Source of the DNA: Gari tellinella | Lineage: Eukaryota > Mollusca > Bivalvia > Cardiida > Psammobiidae | Direction: 5' to 3' | Length of the DNA stretch: 64,000 nucleotides | NCBI GenBank assembly: GCA_922989275.2 | Contig: OV277864.1 | Location: 51,025,550 to 51,089,549 of the forward strand | In this document: in pieces, positions 52,863 through 62,759 of the stretch | Layout of the letters: each line of letters begins with the position of its first letter | Position numbering within the stretch: position 1 is the stretch's first letter | Position numbers and translations under genes: made by a program | Notes under the pieces: model-generated | What the model was told of the DNA's origin: nothing | Seen by the model: the letters and a program-made list of their open reading frames with translations, nothing else | Databases searched by the model: none

Positions 52863-55800
52863 CAAGAGTTGTCAGAGAGACAACAAAGCTCGCCATCGGC
52901 ACATTTAGAAACTTAAAAGCACACTCAAGGTCACCGAGGTCAACCTTTTGGAAAGGTCTTGTCCATATACACATGAAAATCAAATACATGTATGAAGTTA
53001 CACCTCAGGGGACATAGGAAAAATAAGCATTTTTTGAAACCTAAACACAGATTTTGAAACCTAAACCCGGGCCCTAAGATCAAGGTCAAGGTCACAGGGG
53101 TCCAAATTTTTCTGTGCATGGAAAGGTCTTGTCCATATACACACACATACCAACTATGAAAGCAACCCTAAAGGGACATAGAAGTTATAGGCATTTTTCG
53201 AAACCTAAACACAGATTTCGAAACCTAAACGCGGGCCTTAAGTTCAAGGTCAAGGTCATAGGGGTCCAAATTTTTCTGTGCAAGGATTGGTCATGTCCAT
53301 ATACACACACATACCAACTATGAAAGCAGTACTTCAAGGGACATAAAATTTATAGGCATTTTTCGAAACCTAAACACAGATTTCGAAACCTAAACGCGGG
53401 CCCTAATTTCAAGGTCATGGTCACAGGGGTCCTAATTTTCGTGTGCAAGGATTGGTCATGTCCATATACACACACATACCAACTATGAAAGCAGTACCTC
53501 AAGGGACATAGAAGTTATAGGCAGTTTTAGCTCGCCTATTCGGAGAATGGGGGGGCTTATGGAATCACCCCGGCGTCGGCGTTGGTTTTTCATGGTTAAA
53601 GTTTTGGGGTAAGTGTTGTAATGCACTAATACATCATGAAATATTTGCATTAGGAAGCTGATATTTGTATTGGAGGTGCCCAGTGGGTTGAACATTGATG
53701 TTGTGTAGTTAAAATTTAAAAAAAAGTTTAAATTTAGTCAAAATTTCACCTTTTGTGGACTTAGGTTTTTTGGCTGATTTCTCATGGTTAAAGTTTTGGG
53801 GTAAGTGTTGTAATGCACTAATACTACATGAAATATTTATAATAGGAAGCTGATATTTGGATTGGAGGTGCCCTGTGGGTTGAACATTGATGCTGCGTAG
53901 TTTAAATTTGAAAAAAAGTTTAAATTTAGTCAAAATTACACCTTTTTTCGGCTGATTTCTCATGGTTAAAGTTGTGATGCACTAATACTACATGAAATAT
54001 TTATAATAGGAAGCTGATATTTGGAATGGAGGTGCCCTGTGGGTTGAACATTGATGTTGCGTAGTTTAAATTTGAAAAAAAGTTTAAATTTAGTCAAAAA
54101 TACACCTTTTGTGGACTTAGGTTTTTCGGCTGATTTCTCATGGTTAAAGTTTTGGGGTAAGTGTTGTGATGCACTAATACTACATGAAATATTTGTATTA
54201 AGAAGCTGATATTTGGATTGGAGGTGCCCTGTGGGTTGAACATTGATGTTGCGTAGTTAAAATTTAAAAAAAAATTAAATTTAGTCAAAATTACACCTTT
54301 TGTGGACTTAGGTTTTTCGGCTGATTTCTCATGGTTAAAGTTTTGGGGTAAGTGTTGTGATGCTCTAATGCTACATGAAATATTTGTATCAAGAAGCTGA
54401 TATTTGGAATGGAGGTGCCCTGTGGGTTGAACATTGATGTTGCGTTGTTAAAATTTAAAATAAAGTTTAAATTTAGTCAAAATTTCACCTGTTGAGGACT
54501 TAGAGTTTTTGGACTGAAATTTCAAAGTTAGTTATGGAGTAAGTGTTGGAATGCACTTATACTACATGATATATTTGCATTAGGAAGTTGATATTTTGAA
54601 TGGAGGTTTCCTGTGGCTTGAATATGAATCTACTGATACACTTTTCTATTGATAGTTACCTATTTAAGAAAGGTTTCATTAGGCGAGCTTTGATGTTCTC
54701 CGACAGCTCTTGTTTTAAACCTAAACACAGATTTCGAAACCTAAACGCGGGCCCTAATTTCAAGGTCAAGGTCACAGGGGTCGAAATTTTTCAGTGCAAG
54801 GATTGGTCATGTCCATATACACACACATACCAACTATGAAAGCAGTACCTCAAGGGACATAGAAGTTATAGGCATTTTTCGAAACCTAAACACAGATTTC
54901 GAAACCTAAACGCGGGCCCTAAGTTCAAGGTCAAGGTCACAGGGGTCCAAATTTTTCTGTGCAAGGGTTGGTCATGACCATATACACACACTTCACAATA
55001 TGAAAGCAATACCTCAAGGGACATAGAAGTTATAGGTATTTTTCGAAACATAAACACAGATTTCGAAACCTAAACGCGAGCTCTGAGTTCAAGGTCAAGG
55101 TCACAGGGGTCCAAATTTTTCTGTGCAAGGATTGGTCATGTCCATATACACACGCATACCAACTATGAAAGCAATACCTCAAGGGACATAGAAGTTATAG
55201 GCATATTTCGATACCTAAACACAGATTTCGAAACCTAAACGCGAGCTCTGAGTTCAATGTCAAGGTCACAGGGGTCCAAATTTTTCTGTGCATGGAAAGG
55301 TCTTGTCCATATACACACACATACCAACTATGAAAGCAATACCTCAAGGGACATAGAAGTTATAGGCATTTTTTGAAACCTAAATACAGATTTCGAAACC
55401 GAAACGCGGGCCTTAAGTTCAAGGTCAAGGTCACAGGGGTCCAAATTTTTCTGTGTAAGGATTGGTCATGTCCATATACACACACATACCAACTATGAAA
55501 GCAATACCTCAAGGGACATAGAAGTTATAGGTATTTTTCGAAACCTAAACAAGATTTCAAAACCTAAACGCGGGCGTTAAGTTCAAGGTCAAGGTCACAG
55601 GGGTCCAAATTTTTCTGTGCATGGAAAGGTCTTGTCCATATACACACATATACCAACTATGAAAGCAATACCTCAAGGGACATAGAAGTTATAGACATTT
55701 TTTGAAACCTAAACACAGATTTCGAAACCTAAACGCGGGCCCTAAGTTCAAGGTCAAGGTCACAGGGGTCCAAATTTTTCTGTGCATGGAAAGATCTTGT

Positions 55801-56274
55801 CCATATACACACACATACCAACAATGAAAGCAATACCTCAAGGGACATAGAAGTTATAGGCATTTTCGAAACATAAACACAGATTTCGAAACCTAAACGC
55901 GGGCCCTTAGTTCAAGGTCAAGGTCACAGGGTCCAAATTTTTCTGTGCAAGGATTGGTCATGTCCATATTCACACACACACCAATTATGAAAGCAGTACC
56001 TCAAGGGACATAGAAGTTATAGGCATTTTTCGAAACCTAAACGCGGGCCCTAAGTTCAAGGTCACAGGGGTCCAAATTTTTCTGTGCATGGAAAGGTCTT
56101 GTCCATATACACACACATACCAACTATGAAGGCAATACCTCAAGAGATATAGAAGTTATAGACATTTTTTAAAATTGTTTACGCAGTTCACGACGCCGCC
56201 GACGACAACGACGACGACGACTACACCGGGGGTATTGCAATAGCTCGTCATGTACTTCGTACAGGCGAGCTTAA
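52863..56274 (+). mobile_element. Terminal-stem-loop element, subfamily 2 (GCTCGCC), 3.4 kb including a nested copy
   Basis: 5' CAAGAG with the hairpin TTGTCAGAGAGACAA, then AGCTCGCC. 3' AGCTCGTCATGTAC, loop TTC, GTACAGGCGAGCTTAAAA. The interior has about a dozen tandem units of about 165-185 bp (AAACCTAAACACAGATTTCG, TTCAAGGTCAAGGTCACAGG, CCATATACACACACATACC). Another element (53526-54716) is nested inside in the opposite orientation. Confidence 0.8.
53526..54716 (-). mobile_element. Terminal-stem-loop element, subfamily 2, nested and inverted
   Basis: On the - strand: 5' CAAGAGCTGTCGGAGAACA then AGCTCGCC (54716 side); 3' CATTC, loop TCC, GAATAGGCGAGCTAAAA (53526 side). Five to six internal units of about 190 bp (ATGGTTAAAGTTTTGGGGTA, GGAGGTGCCCTGTGGGTTGA). 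The unit is related in plan to the one at 3264-4510. Confidence 0.8.
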
Positions 56275-56370
56275 AATGTGATGTGTGTTTTGACGTGATT
56301 TTCTTTGAAAAAGGCCCTTAGAGGTCGAAATATTAGAAAAGAGCAGTATATATATTAATATATAGTAGAA

Positions 56371-56945
56371 CACAAGACTCCAGATAAGAAAGAGTAAACT
56401 GAAAAAAAATCCAAAATTCTATCACTCATTTCAGTCCCAAATGCTATGGTATTGCTTTTATCACATAATTTGCGGTCTGGGAGTTGCATAAAGCGATTGT
56501 ATAAATATCGTAATCCACTAGTGGAATATCGTTTTTTGGGCTCCGGCCTAACTTGTTCGTCCATAAGCGCTGCATGTAGCGGGGTGCCAAATGACGTCGT
56601 TTACTATGACGTTAACGTAAACAACGTAACGTTTGGCGGAAAATCTATATAGCGTAGGGTCTACAAACTACGGCTTCAAATCAATTTAATAGGTGTTTGA
56701 ACTTGTAATGTGATAAATAGAATATCACATTCGTGTTCATTATTTATCATTTTTAATAAACTCGTTGACTAAAATGAATATGACGCTCGCCAAGGCTCGC
56801 GTCATATTATTTTAGTCAACTCGTTTATTAAAAATGATAAATAATGAACACTCATACAATATCCTCTATTTATTAGAATTGTCATAAAGAGACAATTCCA
56901 ATGAGTAGTAACACCATAGGGTTATTGCAGAAATGGGTTAGTTAA
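56371..56945. mobile_element. CTCCAGATAAG-family MITE split by a fold-back element
   Basis: The left half 56371-56453 (CTCCAGATAAGAAAGAGTAA, CCCAAATGCTATGGT) and right half 56866-56945 (AGAGACAATTCCAATGAGTA) belong to one MITE. The DNA between includes the fold-back at about 56700-56860 (arms AATAAACTCGTTGACTAAAAT, tip GCTCGCCAAGGCTCGC). Confidence 0.6.
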
Positions 56946-56967
56946 CAAAACAATGAAGCCTTTTTAA

Positions 56968-57202
56968 CCCATTATCCCATAAATACGCCTTTTTACACCT
57001 TTAATTTATTCCTTCACTGTAGAATATGGCTCCAATTTATACAGTTGTGAACAAGAAATATTTGCTATATACAAGCACATGATAGCTTAAAGCAGGCTGA
57101 AAGTAAAGCAGAATGCGCCTTAAGGCGCATTCTGCTTTACGTTCAACCTGCTTTAAGAAGTTGTATGTCTTCAAAACTAGAAACTGTCTATGGGATAATG
57201 GG
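56968..57202. mobile_element. Palindromic TTAA-MITE
   Basis: TTAA at 56964-56967 and 57203-57206; ends CCCATTATCCCATAAATACG and CTATGGGATAATGGG. Tip GCGCCTTAAGGCGC. Confidence 0.9.
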
Positions 57203-57231
57203 TTAAGATACCCCTATTTCTAATAATTGAA

Positions 57232-57755
57232 ATGGAAACATGATTTGACCAAGTGACCTAATTTTTGACCCAACATGATCCATACTCAAACTTCACCTAG
57301 ATATCAATTAGGCAAACATTCCTGAATAAGTTGCATTAAAATCCAATGAGATTAAATGTAGCATTTAGAGTGTAATGGTTTTTCTATGATTTGACTTAGT
57401 GACCTAGTTTTTGACCAGACATAACCCACATTCAAACTTGACCTAAATATCAATGAGGCAAACATTTTGACCAAGTTTCATAAGATACAATGAGATTTGT
57501 AGCCTCTAGAGTGTTTACAATGTTTTCTATGATTTGTCCTAGTGACCTAGTCTTACTGGGCATGACCCACATTCAAAATTTGCCTAGATTTCTTCAAGAC
57601 ATACATTGTCATAAAGTTTCATGAAGAGCGGATGAAATGTGTAGCCCCTACAGTGTGAACAAACTAATTGTACATGTGAACTCACAGACAGACAGACTTG
57701 GACATCTAGCGATCCTAATAGCTCACCTTGGCACTTAATGCCAGGTGAGCTAAAA
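57232..57755 (+). mobile_element. Terminal-stem-loop element, 5' truncated
   Basis: Three internal units with GATTTGACCTAGTGACCTAG-like phrases and AAATGTAGCCCCTACAGTG, then AGCTCACCTTGGCAC, loop TTA, ATGCCAGGTGAGCTAAAA. The 3' end matches subfamily 1 although the body differs. Confidence 0.7.
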
Positions 57756-58097
57756 ATAGACCGATCTTCAGAATTATGAAAACTTGACATATTTGTGAAT
57801 TTTTGTTTACAAATAGGTACTAATCTTTCTTATACAAATAGAAGTTACCAACAGTTTTTGACCTCATACAATGCTACTGTGAAAGACTATAAAAACTTTT
57901 AAAGGTACATATGGGAAAAAAAGCTTTAAAGTACAAAATACTTGTTTTTCCCAACATTTGGTCCTCAATGCTTTGATGTTTATATTCAGAATGTTGTATT
58001 CATGGCTATTTTATAAATAGTTAAAGTCAGAAAGAGATTTTAGTTATTTCTGTTTGAATTTTTGATGTATCAAAGAATGGTATAAATTGTCTAAATA

Positions 58098-58302
58098 CAG
58101 TTAAACCTCCCTATTACGGCCACTTAATTTTTTAGACTATAGGATGTTTAAGGCAGGTGACCGCTTAAAACAAGGTGACAGTGAAACAGAAAGCTCCTTT
58201 AGGAGGTTTCTGTTTCAATGTCATCTTGTTTTAAGCTCTCACCTGTCTTTTATACAATCAATTATTCTTTGTTGTAGAGGTTGTAATAGAGAGGTTCTAC
58301 TG
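58098..58302. mobile_element. pogo/Tigger-like MITE
   Basis: Ends CAGTTAAACCTCCCTATTAC and GTAATAGAGAGGTTCTACTG with TA at 58096-58097 and 58303-58304. Confidence 0.85.
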
Positions 58303-58483
58303 TACCATAAAAGTTCTTTTTTTTTTTTTTACTTTTTGTACCAATCTGCCCTTTCTACATAGTTAACTTGAATCATTTTGCTAACCAATCAGATGGAAAT
58401 TTAACAGGCTTCATTGATTTTGAAATCACCCAAATAAATATTTTAGTTTTTGAAATACTCCCATTACCTGGAGCTCTGGTAAA

Positions 58484-58633
58484 ATCTCTCTGTTATGACC
58501 ACTAAATTGTGTTAATTATTAGGTGCTTAATACAGATGACTGTTTAAATCAAAGTCACATTTAAACAGAAAACTCCTTTGGGAGCTTTCTGTTGCCTTGC
58601 TTTAAACTGTCACCTGTCATTTCTAAAATTAAT
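58484..58633. repeat. Partial pogo/Tigger-like MITE
   Basis: AATCTCTCTGTTATGACCAC at the left and the AACTCCTTTGGGAGCTTT core. The right terminus is lost where the next element begins. Confidence 0.65.
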
Positions 58634-58635
58634 TA

Positions 58636-58978
58636 CAGTGCAACCTTCCAACAACGGCCCTCCGAACAATGCTTCCTGCCTCATAATGACGCTATTCCCC
58701 TATCAATACAATTATGTCTAACCTTTTATTGTCTGCAATATCGTCTGCTTAAAACTGTTGTTTGCTGTTTTTCTCAAAGTCACACACTGGACATTTGGGC
58801 AGAAAAAAACATAATGATGAGTGACAAACAGTTTGAATCCAGACCAAACGCCGTGATACCCGGTGCATTTGATCTGGATTTAGGATTCAATCTTTTTGCG
58901 AATGTAAGCCAATTTCCCTCCGAACAACACACACAATCTTTGTATCCTATTAGGTTTTGTTGTAGAGAGGGAGTACTG
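58636..58978. mobile_element. MITE with CAGTGCAACCTTCC ends and TA flanks
   Basis: Ends CAGTGCAACCTTCCAACAAC and GTTGTAGAGAGGGAGTACTG, with TA at 58634-58635 and 58979-58980. The core hairpin is at about 58825-58897. The TA duplication and CAGT end place it near the pogo group, with a different body. Confidence 0.75.
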
Positions 58979-58992
58979 TAGCTTCCTTTTAA

Positions 58993-59483
58993 CCCATTAC
59001 TCCATAAATATGCTTTTTTACTCCTTTAAATTATTCCTCCACTGAATAAAATAGTTCCAATTCATACAGTCATGAATAAGTATTGTAAGATGTTTTTTCT
59101 ATATTCTAGCAGATTATAGCTTAAAGCAGGCTGAAAGTAAATCAGAATGTGCCTTAACCCTTTCCCACATAGCATATCTCTAGTATTGAATGTAGGTGTC
59201 CACTTAAAACAGGTTGAAAGTAAAGCAGAATGCGCTTTAAGCGCATTCTGCTTTACTTTCAGCCTGTTTTAAGCTTTCAACTGCTAGAATATAGAAAATA
59301 TTTTGTATTATACATATTTATGAATGTATAAATTGGAACTATTTTCTTCAGGGCAAGAATAAACTGAATGCGCTAAAAGGCGCTTCTATGGGGGAAAGGG
59401 TTAATGCACAATCTGCTTTACTTTCAACCTGCTTTAAGTGATCACTTATTTTCAATACTACAAACTGGCCATGGGGTAATGGG
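58993..59483. mobile_element. Palindromic TTAA-MITE with a nested copy in its hairpin tip
   Basis: Outer TTAA at 58989-58992 and 59484-59487. The inner copy 59158-59400 has TTAA at 59154-59157 and 59401-59404 and is inserted at the GCCTTAA tip of the outer hairpin. Both copies keep their terminal CCCATTAC / CCCTTTCCC and hairpins. Confidence 0.9.
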
Positions 59484-59747
59484 TTAAGTTGTCGTAATAG
59501 AGACGTTTTATTATATTCCACTGCAGATTAATTAGTCAGTAATCACTTGTCTAATAATAAACGGCAGTTATAATGGTCATGTGATTGACAGGCATTTTTC
59601 TGTACATGGTAAGTAGTGATGTCATAATACTGGAGTCTTCTCACCAGGGTCTACACTGTTTGTCATAATCAGATAATGTATAAAAACAACTCTCAAAACC
59701 TGCAATCAACTGCATGGTCCCTCTTTTAATGAAAGAGTCTATTTTAC

Positions 59748-60210
59748 CCATTACGCAATAAATACTCCTTTTATACTTTTTATTTATTCCTCCACTGAAG
59801 AAAATAGTTCCAAATTATACCTTCATAAATATAAACCATTAGAAATATGTTCTATATCCTAGTAGATGTAAAATTTAAGCAGACTGAAAGTAAAGCAGAA
59901 TGCGCCTTTCAACCTGCTTTAACTCTTTCCTCCCTGAAACTTTAAATGGACAATTCCAGTTTCCATTTCTGTCTAGTCCATTTCTGACTTTTAAGATTTG
60001 TTTTTGTCGATGTTTTGCACTATGACAAACAGTGAATACCCAGATCAGAGGGCTCCTTACGGAGCCCTCTGATCTGGGTATTCACTGTTTGCATAGGACA
60101 AGTGCACTTTTCACATGTATGCTGTTTGAAAAGGACGCCTATATGCGGGACTAGGGTTCAAAGGGTTAAGTGGTCATTTATTTTCAAAACTAAAACAGGC
60201 TATGGGGTAA
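59748..60210. mobile_element. Palindromic TTAA-MITE carrying a nested TTAA hairpin MITE
   Basis: The outer copy begins CCCATTACGCAATAAATAC and ends GCTATGGGGTAATGGG. The inner element 59923-60165 (TTAA 59919-59922 and 60166-60169) has the hairpin AAACAGTGAATACCCAGATC with the tip GGGCTCCTTACGGAGCCC. Confidence 0.85.
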
Positions 60211-60266
60211 TGGGTTATATGATATTTATATAGATTTTCCTAAATTAATTTTCAAAACAAGATCAT

Positions 60267-60590
60267 AGTGTCAAACAGTTTGGGTTCTGACCAGACACCT
60301 GGAGTCTAAGGTGTCTGATCTGAATTCTGTTTAAATGTCACCTTGCTTTAAGCAGATACCTGTATTAAGCATCTTAATTTATTCATCCACTGAAGATAAT
60401 AGTAATATACAGTCATGAATATGTACCAGAAGAAATATATTTAGTATCCTAGCAGGAGGTAGCTTAAAGCAGGCTGAAAATAACACAGAATGTGCTTTAA
60501 GGTGCATTCTGCTTCACTTCCAACCTATTGTAATTGGTCACCTGTCTTTAAAACAAGAATCAGGCTATGGGTAATGGATTATTTCTTACC
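60267..60590. repeat. Decayed hairpin and TTAA-MITE remnants
   Basis: AAACAGTTTGGGTTCTGACC begins a hairpin. 60360-60585 is a worn TTAA-MITE (AAAGCAGGCTGAAAATAACA, GGCTATGGGTAATGG). Confidence 0.6.
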
Positions 60591-60599
60591 ATGTTAGCG

Positions 60600-61790
60600 G
60601 TGTATATGTGCCACAGTGGATACCTATGCAAACAATCTGACCATGCTTGGAAATAAAATTTAGAAAAAAAATCTATTTTAAGAAAAGTTGCAGATGACAA
60701 TTGTTGCAAACAATTTTTTTTACCGACGGCTAAAACAAGGTATTTGGCACACCAGTGTCCCACTTGGATCAAAAAATGAACTTTAATGTAGCATTTTGAA
60801 ATTTAGAGCATCAAAAAGTTAAAGCTTTGACCACGCATATCAAATCTTGTTTTAAGTTTGCAGCTTCTACAAATGTATTTTTGTAGAGGTTTTAAAGTAT
60901 ACGTCACCTAAATGTTACGGACACTACATCAGGCATATAACAACACTAATTTTCTTCAAAACATAACATATTTATTGATTTAAACACATAACTTCAAACA
61001 TGGAATGTAAATAAGATAACTGAAATGAAATATAGTTGAATTCAAATTCAAAACTGATTTTTTTTTAAATTTTTATACGTACAGGCGCAAAACTTCAAAA
61101 AAATTAACTTGCAACGTTTCACCTAACATTTGTCATCCTCCAAACCCAATGTTAAAATCACATCTATTTGCTAGTACAAGGACTTAGTTTTATATTCCAG
61201 TCACTTTTCAATGTTCAAAATGTGTTCAATTATTTTCTTTGGACATACAATTATCTCAAACCACTTTTGTTACGGACACTACAATTCCAAACTGTACCGT
61301 TAAGCTACAATGCCAAACTATTTAAAGCAGACTTGTTTGTGTTTTCATATAAGGGTAACCCTTACATTGTCTAATTCACTTGTTTGAAACTTAAAAGGCC
61401 CCTTTTGTTTACAATTTCAGGGTTTAAAGTGTCCCTATGGTATTGTCAATCAGCTCTTACGACAAAGTCACTTGTTTGTTTAGGCCATGTGCACAAACCC
61501 CCTGATTTTTTCATGTATTTAAGCCAACACTCCTCTTCATATATATTTGTAACTTCTGCCACATAAACACATATGGATTCTTCTTTGGTTTCAAATCAAA
61601 AGCAAAAAAATCCCCAGAGTTGTAACTTTTGGACTGTTGAAGTTGCTGTGTGGTATTTTTTGCTGTTTACTGTTTCTTAGCGGTTTCTGTTTCCTGTGGT
61701 TATATCATCCTATTCCTATTCTGAAGCAGGTATTTATGCTGAAGGCCTAGTTTTGATGGTCTTCATTCACCCTCTGATTGTCCTTTGACT
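60600..61790. other. AT-rich interval with TTACGGACACTACA motifs
   Basis: No convincing gene. The 14-mer TTACGGACACTACA occurs at about 60917 and 61271. More copies, some inverted, lie at 63224-64000. Confidence 0.5.
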
Positions 61791-61794
61791 TGCA

Positions 61795-62065
61795 TGTACC
61801 TGTAATGGCAAGTTTTCTCTTTTCCCCAGTGACCTTGACCTCAAACTTAGGGCCCGTTTTTTGCTTTCGAAATCTGTGTTTAGGTTTTAAAAAATGCTTA
61901 TAAATGCTATGACTCTTGATGTCTTGTTTTTATAGTTTTGAGTATATGGACAAGGCCTTTTCATGAACACAAAAAGTTCTGACCCTTATGACCTTGACCT
62001 CAGACTCTGTCTTTAAGATTCCAAATGTGCCTTCGGCGAGCTTTATTGTATCTCTGACTTTATTC
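61795..62065 (-). mobile_element. Degraded 5' end of a subfamily 2 stem-loop element
   Basis: Read on the - strand it has AAAGCTCGCCGAAGGCACAT, GAGGTCAAGGTCATAAGGG and AAACCTAAACACAGATTTCG, matching the start of the 52863 element. It is diverged and 3' truncated. Confidence 0.65.
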
Positions 62066-62477
62066 TTTCTAAGAGCAGCTTGTACATTAAATTTTGTACT
62101 TCAGGATCTGAAGATGCCATCAGGTTAATCTGTAGTATTTTCTTCTGTCTTAGTCAGTCTTCTTCAACCCTGAATATGCTTTAGGGTTTTCTGTTTTCTG
62201 ACAATTTCTTCTCATCTTAACTCTCAGTGTAGTATTCGCATTTTTCTTCTCAGCTTCCACTTCAAGTACAATTTCTTAACAGCAGATCTAGTTTGTCCTA
62301 GTGATGAACTCTTGCTCTGATCTGCAAAATATATTTAAGATATATTGCCATTTCAATCGTTAATCGATTATTTCATAATAATAATTTCATGATTAGACCC
62401 AATTGAAATATGCAGCACTATATGCTATCAACTTAAAGTAATAAACTGTGCAGATACAGATCAAAGGGCTCTTAATC

Positions 62478-62730
62478 CTTTACTCCATAGCCTGTTTCTA
62501 GTATTGATGACAGGTGACTACTTAAAGCAGTTTGAAAGTAAAGCAGAATGTTCCTTGAGGTGCATGCTGCTGTACTTTCAGCCTGCTTTAAGCTACCATT
62601 TACTAGAATAAAGAAAATGTTGTTGTTTTTATAATATATATTTATGACTGTAGAAAATGGAACAATTTTTTTCAGTGAAGGAAACAAATTAAAAAGTGTT
62701 GAAATGTGTATCTTTGGAGTAATGGGTAAA
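62478..62730. mobile_element. Palindromic TTAA-MITE, worn
   Basis: CCTTTACTCCATAGCCTG at the left, TTGGAGTAATGGGTAA at the right. The hairpin has the tip TTCCTTGAGGTGC. Confidence 0.65.
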
Positions 62731-62759
62731 AAGAGTTTTTTGATGTTGGATCTATAATC

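Larger units (their letters stand above)
52705..56340. repeat. Long palindromic element interrupted by a stem-loop element
   Basis: The left arm 52705-52860 (TATATACTGCTCTTTTCTAA, GACCTCTAAGGGCCTTTTTC, TGACGTGATTTTC-like, CATTCAGCCATAAAA) pairs with 52838-52862 plus 56275-56340 (GAAAAAGGCCCTTAGAGGTC, TTAGAAAAGAGCAGTATATA). The right arm is split by the insertion 52863-56274. Confidence 0.85.
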
